From Synechococcus sp. AG-670-B23 (lineage in GTDB: Bacteria; Cyanobacteriota; Cyanobacteriia; PCC-6307; Cyanobiaceae): 62,492 nt of DNA. The notes below the pieces were generated by a model that was given only the letters and a program-made list of their open reading frames with translations, did no database searches and was not told where the DNA came from. How positions within the stretch are numbered: position 1 is the first letter of the stretch; each line of letters opens with the position of its first letter. The translations under genes and the position numbers were made by a program. Positions 1 through 8,378 of the stretch are shown here, in pieces. Where the stretch lies: contig QCSL01000009.1 in NCBI GenBank assembly GCA_003209165.1, positions 1-62,492 on the forward strand, read 5' to 3'.

Positions 1-50
1 CACACCAACACAGCAGGAATCCAGGTCCCCTTACTCACATTCAGAGAAAG

Positions 51-82
51 CTCAGCACAATTGCCAAAACAACTGTGCTGAG
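51..82 (-). terminator. Hairpin downstream of the element A helicase gene
   Basis: CTCAGCACA and TGTGCTGAG form a perfect 9-bp stem with a 14-nt loop. On the minus strand it is followed by CTTTCTCT, and it lies about 50 bp after the stop of the VirE-like gene at 132, so it may terminate that leftward transcript. The T run is weak. Confidence 0.4.
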
Positions 83-131
83 TGCCTTCCGTTCAAAACC
101 CCTGCCTTGGAAGGGCTAGGTCGACACAGGC

Positions 132-1336
132 TTACCTGGCGGCGCCTGTGTCTCCCGTGCCAGGCCAGCGCCATTTACGAGTACGACTTAAGCCAGGACC
201 TCTGGTGGCATTTCGCTCCTGAACAAAGCCCAACTCCCTGAGGCATTGAGCCATCTGTTGCATCTCCCGTTGCCCTACCGAGCGCCCTTCACAAACACCA
301 GACTCATCAAGGGCGTAGCGAGTGACGAAACCACTTGAGCGTGCCTTGAGTTTTCCGAGGCATCTTTCCTCCAACGCTGAGAGGTAGATGTTCTCGCTGC
401 GGAAGGCTTGATTCCGCTGATCGCTTAGTGCTTGCTCAGCGTCCTGCAAGCAGGACGCTACCCGGCCCTGTATCTGGTGATAGCAGCCTTCCAGATGCGA
501 TCTCGATCGTGGCTCAGCTTTTGAGTGTTGATGACATGCCGGCCAAGATCGACAACCCAAAACCTGCGATCGCCTGTTTGGTCTTTGAGGAACTCATCGC
601 CATTGACGGAGGCGACCATGATTGAACGCCTTTTCAGGCGCTCATAAGACCTCCCGTAGGACACACGGCAGAGGTCTGTCCGCGTGGTGATGTGGTTCTT
701 GAGAGCCCCTGTCGATCGCTTGCCCGTGATGTGTTCCAGCTCTGCAAGCTCCGTGATCAAGACACGGTGCAAAGCCACTGTCATGTCTTTCAGCTGATCA
801 TGCGTAGAGGAAGAAAACCAATCAGGTTCAGGTACAAGCTCCTGAAAGCTTGAGCTTTTACGGATCCCTTGATCCCCCTTCAGCGTCAGAACAAAGTCGA
901 ACTGACACCCTGGTTCAAACACTCTCCAGACAGCGCCACGCAACACCGCAGCCCACATCGCGTCATACAGCGGGTCTGACGTCCCGAAGTAATCCGCCGA
1001 GAAAGTCGTTAGGTCGACAGGTCGAATTGGTTCGTCCTCTTCGAGGCCCTCGGAATACCTCTGCACCGGGTGATAGCGACCCTCCCGCGCAACTTTCAGA
1101 ACCCTGTCAGCAGCTGTTTTGGAATTGGCCTCATAACCAACTTCAGACAGGCCGATGTACGCCTCCTCAATGTCCGCAACAGGCAGAGGTATGCCATCAA
1201 GCTCAACCTCCTGAGCCAACTCATTGAAAGCCAGCTGATACGGAGCATTTCGCCACAGCGCACATAGTTCAGCAGGCTTTAACTGCCGTTTCTTGGCTTC
1301 AACGCAAAGCACCAAGTCTTTAGTGAGATGTCTCAT
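132..1336 (-). pseudogene. VirE-like (D5/VirE family) helicase, frameshifted
   Basis: The first frame (458-1336) begins MRHLTKDLVL and runs through a VirE-type P-loop ATPase domain: a degenerate Walker A (LKGDQGIRKSSS), the LITELAELEHI acidic motif, KNHITTRTD and a FWVVDLG segment. It ends at a TAG at 458-460. The second frame (132-560) carries the expected C-terminus (QDAEQALSDQRNQAF onward), which aligns with residues after KAAVLAHRAD in the element B homologue at 6873-8378. The break is therefore a frameshift near 455-462, at the edge of a 22-bp palindrome. VirE-family proteins are replicative helicases of small mobile elements. In element B a separate primase precedes the helicase; here no primase gene lies between the excisionase-like remnant and this gene. 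A sequencing error is the alternative explanation. Confidence 0.7.
438..459. repeat. 22-bp near-perfect palindrome at the helicase frameshift
   Basis: AGCGTCCTGC and GCAGGACGCT are perfect 10-bp arms around a 2-nt AA spacer. The palindrome lies inside the coding sequence and its right end coincides with the point where the reading frame is lost, which fits hairpin-promoted slippage or deletion. Confidence 0.65.
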
Positions 1337-1339
1337 CGC

Positions 1340-1571
1340 TCAAGCCACCCCTTGCTCAGAGCGAACCTGTAGGCCGCGTCGCAAAAACGCCTGACGGCAT
1401 CTCTCAACGCACCATGTGATCGGGGAGTTCAGCGTGGGGCCTTGAACGTAATGCGTCCCCAACTCCAAAAATCCACCGCAAACATCACGCCTGCGTTTAA
1501 GGGTGTCTGTCGAGATGGCAAGGGCTTCCGACGCTCGCTGGTTTGGTAGCCAGCCAGAGTTCAGTTTTCAT
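1340..1571 (-). pseudogene. Excisionase-like HTH protein, frameshifted
   Basis: The frame starting MKTELWLATK at 1571 is the same as the start of the intact element D gene at 26491-26712, but after about 14 codons it goes out of frame. The expected continuation (SEALAISTDTLKRRRDVCGG, then FLELGTHYVQG and CVERCRQAFLRRG) is found in a shifted frame and ends with TGA at 1340-1342, four bases from the start of the VirE-like gene. One extra base near 1530 explains it. The protein belongs to the small DNA-binding family present at the same place in all four elements. Confidence 0.7.
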
Positions 1572-1580
1572 TCCCCGACC

Positions 1581-1931
1581 TCAGTTAGCTGGGATCCACT
1601 CGACGTCGTACAGCTTGCTGGTGTAGGGCTTTTCGCCAGCCTCTAGGCGCGCAACGTATTCATCACGCTGGGCCAAAAGCTCATCGCGGGTCAGGCCGGT
1701 CAGACCAGCTCTGCACATGGCTTGTCGTAACTGAGGATTTCCATCACCAACTTTTTCAAGCCAGTTAGGAGCCGACTCATTAACAGTCAGCTGCTCGAGG
1801 AAATGATGGAAATGCTTGCGGTAGTGGTGCGCAATTTCATCGGCACCACCCAACGTCACCAAAAAACCAGCATCTCGAAGCTGAGGTGATTTGCTCGCGT
1901 ACTTGTTCGGCTTGGGATTGGATTTAGGCAC
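1581..1931 (-). CDS. Conserved element-terminal protein of unknown function (116 aa), element A copy
   Basis: I do not recognise a family. The protein begins MPKSNPKPNKYASKSPQL, has a basic N-terminus, a His-rich central helix (HHYRKHFHHFLEQL) and a C-terminal charged segment. The copy in element D (26722-27072) differs at only a few residues, so the gene is conserved at protein level. It is the first gene inside the element, reading away from the tRNA, directly upstream of the excisionase-like gene and just downstream of the arm-type repeats. That position suggests a role in excision control or regulation of the replication operon, but this is inference. The downstream genes of this copy are broken; this one is not. 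Confidence 0.75.
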   Translation of the reverse strand: MPKSNPKPNKYASKSPQLRDAGFLVTLGGADEIAHHYRKHFHHFLEQLTVNESAPNWLEKVGDGNPQLRQAMCRAGLTGLTRDELLAQRDEYVARLEAGEKPYTSKLYDVEWIPAN

Positions 1932-2089
1932 AGGAGGACCTCGATGTATGAGGCTCCGGGATCCAAAGGCGAGGTTTAACCCGAGTCGAGGCCGACCTAT
2001 TGGCCAACACGAGTCCCACCAGAGTTAGAACAGACCTACTGGCACCAGTATTCGGTGGCAAGTCGCGCACGCCACCACCAGTGGTGTGC

Positions 2090-2129
2090 AAATCACACCA
2101 GAAATCACACCAACCAGCGGAATCACACC
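2090..2129 (+). repeat. Arm-type direct repeats AAATCACACC, element A right end
   Basis: AAATCACACC occurs at 2090-2099 and 2102-2111, and GAATCACACC at 2120-2129. The same motif occurs three times at the right end of element D and twice at its left end. Repeats confined to element ends are typical of arm-type integrase binding sites. Confidence 0.65.
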
Positions 2130-2186
2130 GCTGCGCGACTAACCCCAGACACAAGAAAACCCAGTCAGAGACCGGGCTTCAAAGAA

Positions 2187-2233
2187 TGGAGCCAAGGAGA
2201 CTAGAACTCCTGACCCCCCTGCATGCCATGCAG
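2187..2233 (-). other. Attachment-site remnant: 3' half of tRNA-Ala (A/B junction)
   Basis: The sequence matches the 3' half of the tRNA-Ala gene at 27339 from the discriminator base through the anticodon stem (CCTGC, loop ATGCCAT, GCAG). It carries one substitution in the T arm and one extra C. The 5' half is absent, so it is not a functional tRNA. It marks the junction between elements A and B. A hairpin like the tRNA terminator (AAACCC...GGGCTT) lies just to its left at about 2156-2180. Confidence 0.85.
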
Positions 2234-2345
2234 ACAGCCTAGTTTCCGAGATGCCTTGATAATACTAGAGACACCCGTTGCTGTCACTCATTTTTCGAGG
2301 TCGTCCTGTCTCAGTCTTCTGACCAGTCATGACTAGTCAGGATTG

Positions 2346-2381
2346 AATCCCCCTAACTATCCCCCTAAACTAGGGGGAATA
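2346..2381. repeat. Arm-type repeats TCCCCCTA, element B left end
   Basis: Two direct copies of TCCCCCTAA-like sequence are followed by an inverted copy (TAGGGGGAAT) between the junction and the recombinase gene. The same motif in direct and inverted orientation recurs at 10597-10680 at the other end of element B and in neither of the other elements' ends, as expected for element-specific integrase arm sites. Confidence 0.65.
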
Positions 2382-2411
2382 TTTGACCCCCTGCCCAGCA
2401 AGCAGGTGTTC

Positions 2412-3656
2412 ATGCCAAAAACTGACTGGATTACTGACGTTCGTTCCGTGCTTCGACGTGAGCATGGGAAGGGTTGGTTAATCGAGCAGCAGTCCGGTCG
2501 CATCAAGATTTGCCTTGCTGTTCCTGGTCAGCGAAGACAGGCAATAACCACTCATCTGAGTTGGGCACCTAGCTCAGCAACCAAGCTCACATCTCTGGTT
2601 GGCGAAATTCGCAACCGTATGGAGTCGTTGAAGCTGGGACTGTCGGAGTCGTACAGGCTTCTGGTTGATGTGCCAGAGAGTGCTGTTCAAGGACAGTTGG
2701 ATTGGGTTGAGGTCGCTTACCGCTACGAGCAATGGCGTGTTGGCAATGGTGACGTTGTTCAAACCACTTACGACAGAGAAGAGCGCCCCCACATCAACAA
2801 CGCTCTGAAGCTGTTGTCGTTGCCAAAACGAGCACCGCATGACGGTCGTTCTCTGATGACCAGTTATGCGTTGAAGTTTTTTGCCAACTGCGCCCCTGGC
2901 GGTGCAGGCCGTAAACGACACCTGCTGACAGTTGAACGATTTCTAGGTTTTGCTGTAAAGCGTTGCGGCGCAGCACAACAGTGGTTGCCACCTGAGAAGG
3001 CAGACATTGATGAGCTGATTGGCAGCCGTGAGCTTGCCGTTGAAAAAACGGTGCCGATTAAGCCAGAGCAGCTTCATTCGCTGCTGGTGTCCTTGGACAG
3101 CAAACCAGAGGTGCGGTTAGCGGTTGCACTGGTTGGCTTGTACGGACTCCGACCCTCAGAGCTCCAAACGCTGTCGGTTGAAGAGGGTGATCTCTACGTT
3201 GCTCCAACTAAACGCAACAAGGCCACAGCAAACACACCACGCAAACCAAGGTTGGTGCTGCCATTGGATTTGGTTGAACTACCTGGTGAAGGCGCCCGGT
3301 GCGTTCAGTTATGGGAGTCGGGATTGGTCAAACTTCCCGCTTCTATCGTCAACGCCAAAGGCTTTAAAGCAGCTGGTAACGCGTTTGCGACATGTCTTGC
3401 TCGTCATGACTACTGGAACTCGCTGAAAACCAGCACAGAGGGCCTGGTGCCGTATTCACTGCGTCACGGTTACGCGTGGCGAGCCGTCAAATACGAGCAT
3501 TACGACGAGTCTGTTCCGCTTCGAGATCTCTGTGACCTTATGGGTCATGACAGCAGAACCCATCTCAAGCACTACGGCGCTTGGACTAGCGACAAAGACA
3601 AGAAAGATTCAGTCCGCAGAGTCGTTGGCGATCTTCTCTCGCCAATCGGGACCTAG
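2412..3656 (+). CDS. Tyrosine recombinase (integrase) of element B
   Basis: Site-specific recombinase expected to integrate and excise element B at the tRNA-Ala anticodon arm. With the ATG at 2412 it is 414 residues, the same size as the other two large integrases here; the frame opens further upstream at a TTG (2343). The N-terminal half has the core-binding region; the catalytic domain shows box I Arg in YGLRPSEL (about residue 247), Arg in PYSLRHGYA (about 350), His in LMGHDSRTH (about 378) and the nucleophile Tyr in LKHYGAW (about 388). The first residue of the usual HxxR box is Tyr, a feature shared by all three large integrases. It sits next to the left attachment remnant and arm repeats. 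The frame is intact. Confidence 0.93.
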   Translation: MPKTDWITDVRSVLRREHGKGWLIEQQSGRIKICLAVPGQRRQAITTHLSWAPSSATKLTSLVGEIRNRMESLKLGLSESYRLLVDVPESAVQGQLDWVEVAYRYEQWRVGNGDVVQTTYDREERPHINNALKLLSLPKRAPHDGRSLMTSYALKFFANCAPGGAGRKRHLLTVERFLGFAVKRCGAAQQWLPPEKADIDELIGSRELAVEKTVPIKPEQLHSLLVSLDSKPEVRLAVALVGLYGLRPSELQTLSVEEGDLYVAPTKRNKATANTPRKPRLVLPLDLVELPGEGARCVQLWESGLVKLPASIVNAKGFKAAGNAFATCLARHDYWNSLKTSTEGLVPYSLRHGYAWRAVKYEHYDESVPLRDLCDLMGHDSRTHLKHYGAWTSDKDKKDSVRRVVGDLLSPIGT

Positions 3657-4275
3657 CTCTGATGCAAGGTCGTTCTCAAGGGATTTCAAGTAGCGCTTTC
3701 TTTGTCCCGACTCCCAACCTTCGAAGACTGGAATTTTTTTCGTGTTCTGACCCATGCATGCACCATACAAAAATCTCTTTATGTTGCGTAAGGCGGATTT
3801 CCGAAGACCTTTGTTGTGTCAGTCTCCACTCAAGATCTGATCGTTTTCTTCTGCTGCTTCGGCGTGGCTCTCGTAGCCATGAACATCTACAGATTCTCGC
3901 TGCCGACGAACGACTGAGTAATCGACGTACCAGCCAGCACGGTTTCTTGCCTCAACCTCCTCAATGTCGTGGCAAGAAATGGTCATTTAGAAAAACTAGG
4001 CAACCTGCTGATCTTCTGAGAAATCGAGCTCTTGCTGAAGTATCTCTATTTTACGCAGAAGAGGTGCACAATGTAGACAGGTACTTGGATCTTGAGGAAG
4101 AAACTCCTCTCGATAAAGCATCAATCGATAGATCTCGATCTGTTCTTGCAGATACCAGTTCACAACAAATGGGGCATGTTGCTGAGATTGTGGCGACTTC
4201 TGCTGGTGTCTGCAGCATTAGAACCGAACAAGAACCGAACAAAACACGGAACTCAACAACACAAAACGCTTTCAG
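3657..4275. other. Intergenic region without an assignable gene
   Basis: About 620 bp lie between the end of the recombinase gene and the end of the leftward operon. A plus-strand frame stays open from 3662 to 5428, but most of it is antisense to three overlapping leftward genes. The part before 4276 reads plausibly in places (for example AEVSLFYAEEVHNVDRYLDL) yet has no good start and no stop of its own; it could be a gene remnant. No RNA gene was recognised. Confidence 0.4.
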
Positions 4276-4722
4276 TTACACATCAATCGGGGCACCTGCC
4301 TCAAGCCTCTCAAGTTGCTGCTTCAACTCAGCCATCTGCTCTTGCTGCGATTGGACGATCAAATGCGTTGCAACCGTCTGGAACACCAGAGCCATTGCAT
4401 TGACACGCGAATACGGCTTGTTGCGGCTGTCCATGGCTAGCGAGATCAACTCCTTAGCCAGCAGTGGTGTCGCATCTACAAGCGTTGCAGTCGCACCAGC
4501 GAGCTTGTCGCGCACCATCTCGTTCAACGTGTCGCGAACGATGGAGTGCTTGCGCCATTCCCTCAATGAGGTGACAGCAACCCCAGCAATCTCAGCCGAT
4601 TGCTTCCAAGAGTTACCAGCAGCACGAGCTTCCAACGCAATCATCACTGGCGCTGGGATGCCTTCGCTATCCAAGACCAGCTCTCTTGTTGGTCGTCCTA
4701 TTGGTGCTGGTTGTTCTGTCAT
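4276..4722 (-). CDS. HTH protein resembling a phage terminase small subunit
   Basis: The 148-residue protein has an N-terminal helix-turn-helix (ARAAGNSWKQSAEIAGVAV followed by TSLREWRKHS, about residues 30-60) and a helical C-terminal part ending in a short coiled coil (QQEQMAELKQQLERLEA). This layout is like small terminase subunits of the homeodomain/phBC6A51 type, which recognise packaging sites; phage satellites use their own TerS to redirect helper packaging. The assignment is by pattern only, and a regulator or transposase-type HTH is possible. It is the last gene of a three-gene leftward block; its ATG overlaps the previous stop by 4 nt (ATGA). Confidence 0.55.
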   Translation of the reverse strand: MTEQPAPIGRPTRELVLDSEGIPAPVMIALEARAAGNSWKQSAEIAGVAVTSLREWRKHSIVRDTLNEMVRDKLAGATATLVDATPLLAKELISLAMDSRNKPYSRVNAMALVFQTVATHLIVQSQQEQMAELKQQLERLEAGAPIDV

Positions 4723-5189
4723 TGACCAGTCACCCCATACCGACGACGATTCGCGGCAATCTGCTCAGGGGTCAAAGGTTGATGACCCATGCGTTCAAGG
4801 AGACCCATCTGCTGCCATTGAGCAGAGCGAGCCATTGCCTCTTGGTAGTTCTCGCGAGATGACAACGCCTGATCAGCCATGCGTTGGTCTTGCTGCATCT
4901 GTCCAACACGCTCACATTGCTGAGCTTGCTGTTCATAACCAGCAGCTCGTAAGGCACCTGCATCGCCCGGTTGCAGCTGTCCTGAGCTCAAACGGACAGA
5001 CACATCAGCAGGAAGCCTCGCAGCATCTTTGCCACCAGCAAATAGAGCCGTATAAAGCTCTGGCTTCGTTGCTCGCATTGCCATCTGTGCAGTCATCGAC
5101 AACTCAGACAGCTGTCTTGGAACAGGAGGACAAGCCTGCCCCTTCATTTCCTTTGCCCACCAGTTGGCAAAAGCGACTTCGTTGCTCAT
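4719..5189 (-). CDS. Gln-rich helical protein of unknown function (156 aa)
   Basis: I do not recognise a family. The protein starts MSNEVAFANWWAKEMKGQ, has a Cys-Pro-Pro-Val-Pro segment, and a middle part rich in Gln, Ala and Met with heptad-like spacing (about residues 80-130), suggesting a coiled coil. It ends with PLTPEQIAANRRRYGV. Its start codon abuts the stop of the upstream gene (TAATG) and its stop overlaps the start of the terminase-like gene, so the three are translationally coupled. A role together with the terminase-like protein, for example in packaging or capsid interference, is only a guess from position. Confidence 0.6.
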   Translation of the reverse strand: MSNEVAFANWWAKEMKGQACPPVPRQLSELSMTAQMAMRATKPELYTALFAGGKDAARLPADVSVRLSSGQLQPGDAGALRAAGYEQQAQQCERVGQMQQDQRMADQALSSRENYQEAMARSAQWQQMGLLERMGHQPLTPEQIAANRRRYGVTGQ

Positions 5190-5431
5190 CAGAACCTTGG
5201 GGGTTTAGGTGGTCGTCTTGTATGCAGTTCTTTTATCCCTGGGCAACGTTGGTCTCTCAGTTGCTCGGGGGTCTTACCAGTCATCTTGTATTGCTTAAAA
5301 GCCCAAAGAGACCAGGCTTCAGCTTGACGACTGCTGTACGGGAACAGCATCTCAGCAGCACGATTGCAGCGGCCCATAAGACCCCAATCTTCCTTACTGA
5401 GATTCCATTCGCTGTCCAAGAACAGTAACAA
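5189..5431 (-). CDS. Small protein of unknown function (80 aa), first gene of leftward block
   Basis: The protein (MLLFLDSEWNLSKEDWGLMG onward) is rich in Trp and basic residues and ends in a proline/arginine-rich tail (RRPPKPPRF). No family was recognised. It starts the three-gene coupled block and overlaps the next start by one base. Upstream lies the 435-bp region with the TGTCATCATGA repeats. Confidence 0.55.
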   Translation of the reverse strand: MLLFLDSEWNLSKEDWGLMGRCNRAAEMLFPYSSRQAEAWSLWAFKQYKMTGKTPEQLRDQRCPGIKELHTRRPPKPPRF

Positions 5432-5866
5432 GAACTTACCCCTATTTTACGCTCTTTTATGTCATCATGACAGTGGTGTGTGCTGTGCGGTCGCACCAGT
5501 TGATAGCCATGGTGACTTAGCCCCTTCATCCATGACTTCAACTTCCCATCAATGAAGTACTTGACACTTACTAACTCCCACATGTATATTGCCTAAGTAA
5601 GTTCCCCGCGCAAGGATTACATAAGCAAAACTTGCAACCTTACCCCCTACTATTGGACTTACTGATAACAACAATCCTGATAGTTGCAGACATATTTGAT
5701 CAGTATCTGTGAAGACAGAATGTGTCATCATGATTGCGATTACCGACAAAAGATTCTGTCGGTGATTCAGGTGTAGTTGCTGTTCAAGAACAGATCTCTT
5801 CCTCTACGGTAAGGAAGAGGACATCGCACTCTGTGACTGGCCTCAACGGCACCTTGAAAATTACAA
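5432..5866. promoter_or_regulatory. Divergent regulatory region with repeated operator-like motif
   Basis: This 435-bp AT-richer region separates the leftward three-gene block from the rightward small recombinase. TGTCATCATGA occurs at 5460-5470 (where it extends to the dyad TGTCA-TCA-TGACA) and at 5723-5733. A hairpin CTCTTCC/GGAAGAG lies at about 5796-5819, just upstream of the recombinase gene. These could be binding sites of an element-encoded regulator. Confidence 0.4.
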
Positions 5867-6424
5867 ATGAAGATCAATCGCTTCAATCGAGCGAGGGTCT
5901 TGACCACTGCAGAACTCGATGCATTGCATGCTCATCTGCCTGGTCCACATGCTGTCTTGGCTTCACTGCTCAGACTCGCTGGTGCCAGAGTTTCAGAAGG
6001 CTTGCAGCTTCGATGGAAGTACGTCACTCCTAGCTCGATTGTCCTAATCGCACCAACCGTCAAAGGAAAAACTAAGACGCGCGCAATTCCACTTCATCCA
6101 TTGCTTGCTGAAGAGCTTGATGCTTGGAAGCTTGTTGTAAACCCAACTAACTCAGAGCAATGGGTATTTCCTGGTCGCCATGCTGCGACGCACATGACAA
6201 GACGTGGTTTTGACCATGCGCTGCGGAAGGCTATTGAAGAACTTGGGTTGCAGGGAACTTCAACTCATAGCTTCAGAAGATCATTCCTGACCAGTTGCAG
6301 TCAAAACGGCGTGCCGCTGCGGAATATCCAATCAATCTCAGGACATTCCAATCTTCAGGTCTTGGCAAATTACATTGAAGTCTCAGACTCCGATAAGAGC
6401 GCTTGCGTCCTTGCCGGTGCATGA
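5867..6424 (+). CDS. Small tyrosine recombinase (catalytic domain only, 185 aa)
   Basis: This is a second, unrelated-looking recombinase in element B. It carries a complete catalytic domain: Arg in AGARVSEGLQLRW (about residue 40), HSFR (HxxR box, about 136-139), SGH (about 159) and the nucleophile Tyr in VLANYIEVS (about 168). It lacks the separate N-terminal core-binding domain of the ~415-residue integrases, so it is about half the normal size. It could resolve element multimers, invert a segment or act with the large integrase. It follows the regulatory region at 5432-5866 and precedes two very short genes. The reading frame is intact. Confidence 0.85.
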   Translation: MKINRFNRARVLTTAELDALHAHLPGPHAVLASLLRLAGARVSEGLQLRWKYVTPSSIVLIAPTVKGKTKTRAIPLHPLLAEELDAWKLVVNPTNSEQWVFPGRHAATHMTRRGFDHALRKAIEELGLQGTSTHSFRRSFLTSCSQNGVPLRNIQSISGHSNLQVLANYIEVSDSDKSACVLAGA

Positions 6425-6504
6425 ATAACTTATATGAATGGGCGCCTAGATCACACAATCTTTGGTTTTCTCAGGTTATGGTCGCCCCCCCAGGCTCCAT
6501 ACCA

Positions 6505-6645
6505 ATGCCAGAAAAAACCAAACAAGATGAAGAGTCAGAAGCCAAAGCTCAACTTGAGCGCTTGGTGAAAGACGGTGATCAGATTGCTAAAAAGCTCCCA
6601 CCCTTTATTCCTCAACGGCGTAGAGGCGGATTACTTAGCGACTAA
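6505..6645 (+). CDS. Very small charged protein (46 aa)
   Basis: The ORF begins MPEKTKQDEESEAKAQLERL and ends FIPQRRRGGLLSD. It has an acidic N-terminal helix and a basic tail. The frame also extends upstream, overlapping the end of the small recombinase gene, but the ATG at 6505 fits best. No family recognised. Its stop overlaps the stop of the convergent ORF at 6642. Confidence 0.4.
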   Translation: MPEKTKQDEESEAKAQLERLVKDGDQIAKKLPPFIPQRRRGGLLSD

Positions 6646-6803
6646 TCACGGCGCTCGATCATGATTCGCAACTGCCAAGGCTTTGGGTCTGGCGGTACGT
6701 CACTCTCGTGCCAAACAACAATGCTGATGAATGGCGCTTCGGCTCGCTGCCTCAATGCTTGAACGCGAGCCTTGAGGCGGTCTAGTTCACGTGAAGAGGG
6801 CAT
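6642..6803 (-). CDS. Very small protein (53 aa) downstream of the VirE-like helicase
   Basis: The ORF reads MPSSRELDRLKARVQALRQR, then a segment ending in WQLRIMIERRD. The first half is a predicted amphipathic helix/coiled coil. It is co-oriented with the helicase and primase genes, about 70 bp downstream of the helicase stop, so it is probably the last gene of the replication operon. No family recognised. Confidence 0.45.
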   Translation of the reverse strand: MPSSRELDRLKARVQALRQRAEAPFISIVVWHESDVPPDPKPWQLRIMIERRD

Positions 6804-6872
6804 CAGGTTTTTTTCCTGGTGAATTCGACGCTTTAACGATCCGAAAAAATCGTGTCGTGGACTGGGTTTTGG

Positions 6873-8378
6873 TCATGCACCTTCCCAGCCATAGCCGTCG
6901 TAATCGGTGTCATCTTCGACATCGTGTCCGCTACCCAAGAACAGCGCCTCAGGTGCCTCAGGTGTTTTTCCCAACAATGCGTCAGCAGTCAACTGCTCCT
7001 CTTCTTGTCCCTGCTCTTTTTCAATAAAAGAACTAGAGACATGAGGCGGATCACTGACTTCGCTTCCGCCTGTTGGGGTTTGACCCGCCTCAGGTAGTGA
7101 TGCAGGAGTTGAGGCGCTTGAGGCGTCAACACGACGCCACTTGCGCTTTTGCTTCTTCCCGTTCTCACGCAGCTGGTGCTTGTCCTTCTCGTATCCCAAA
7201 CGGCGAAGGATCTTGCCAACTTCCACAGCATCCCGCTGGGACAAAGGTGGAAAGTCAGACTTGAAGCTTGGGGCCACAACACCGCTCTCCAAGCAGCCTG
7301 AGAGGTAAACGCACATTTCTGTGGTGAACGGGCGACCACAGTTGACGTTCTCCAGCCAGCAGACAATGTGATCTTCCCAAGGATGATCAACCTCAAACCC
7401 GAGGTTGCGCCTGTTGGATTCCGCCTGTTGCTCAATCGTCAACAGCGGTAACTCATCCGCCCGGTGTGCAAGAACAGCGGCTTTCCAGATTGCGTCACGG
7501 TCTTGCCGAACACGGTCATGGTTAATGCGGAAACCTTTGTCGGCGTTGTGAGGCAACTCAACAACCCACCATCGACATGCACCGGTTTCATCGCGAAGGA
7601 AGTCATCACGATTGCTTGTACCGATGAAGATGCTCTGTCTTTTATGGGATTCCATCCTTCTGCCATAAGGCGGACGAAAGGTGTCCTTAGGCGATGAGAT
7701 CAGATTCTTGAGCTTGCCCGCTTCCTTTTTGGAAACAATGGAATCAAGCTCGGCCAGCTCGTAGATCCAACCGCTGTGTATGGCCTGCAAGAAGTCCTTG
7801 TCGTTGTCTTGGCTGGTGTCACACACCCAGTCAGGACTGGCAAGGTTCCTCACTATTGAGCTCTTGCCTATGTCTTGACCGCCCTTCAAAACGAGAGCGG
7901 TCTTGAACATGCACCCAGGGTTTAAACCGCGGGCAACGGCACCGATAAGAGTTGCTCTCAGCATTGCGTCCTAAAGATCGTCCTTGGTGTCCAAGTACGT
8001 CGTTGCGATCTTGCTGAAATCAGCGGGCTTGATGCTTTCATCAGCCGCAATCCGATCCAAATACTCTTGGACCGGGTTGAAAGCGTTGTTGTAAGCAGCC
8101 GCCAGCGCACCATCAATGGCTGCGTTCTTTGCTACCTGCCACCCCCTCAGCGAGAGGGTGACCCATAGGAGATCAATCTCCTTACCTGGGACAGGCACAC
8201 CATCCAGCTCAATCAACATGGTGAGCTGGTTGAACCGCCAGGTGGTTTTGAACGCTTTGAAAAGGAGGACAGTTACGTCCCCCACGTTCAAGGTGCTGCG
8301 CCGTTTGCCCTTCTTACTGTCGATCCAACCCTCAGGGATCTTTTCTGTTTCAACAACAGCGAGTTGGTTGTCAGACAT
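6873..8378 (-). pseudogene. VirE-like helicase of element B, interrupted by one in-frame TAG
   Basis: A single frame from ATG 8378 to the stop at 6873 (502 codons) is interrupted only by TAG at 7971-7973. Before it the sequence reads YLDTKDDL, after it DAMLRATLIGAVARG; the element A homologue has DPLYDAMWAAVLRGAV here, so a Tyr codon probably became TAG. Downstream are Walker A (LKGGQDIGKSS), a Walker B-like IYELAELD, an Arg-rich GTSNRDDF region and CRWWVVELP, typical of VirE/D5-type helicases. The C-terminal ~120 residues are low-complexity and acidic. The start overlaps the primase stop by 8 nt (ATGTCTGA). Possible outcomes: inactive gene, two polypeptides (internal ATG at 7964), or stop suppression. 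Confidence 0.8.

Larger units (their letters stand above)
1..2186. mobile_element. Element A, right end only (tRNA-Ala-tethered integrative element)
   Basis: This is the right-hand end of the outermost element of the array; the rest lies left of the window. It is delimited on the right by the partial tRNA-Ala copy at 2187-2233. It carries, reading leftward, a conserved 116-residue gene, a frameshifted excisionase-like gene and a frameshifted VirE-like helicase gene. Its end repeats (AAATCACACC) and about 680 bp of terminal DNA match the right end of element D, so A and D belong to one element family. Its recombinase, if present, is outside the window. Confidence 0.8.
1551..2233. repeat. Long direct repeat, element A copy (partner 26692-27384)
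   Basis: This stretch, from the start of the excisionase-like gene to the partial tRNA, is nearly identical to 26692-27384 at the right end of element D, with scattered substitutions and a few short indels. It contains the 116-residue gene, the arm-type repeats, the tRNA-proximal terminator and the tRNA 3' half. It is the element-family terminus and a substrate for homologous recombination that could remove elements B to D. Confidence 0.85.

Noticed and set aside
3662-5428. A 588-codon open frame on the plus strand
   Set aside because: Its last two thirds are antisense to three minus-strand genes that overlap by 1-4 nt and have coding character. The translated sequence is Ser/Cys/His-rich and low-complexity, as expected of a shadow frame. 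Only the part before 4276 might be a remnant.
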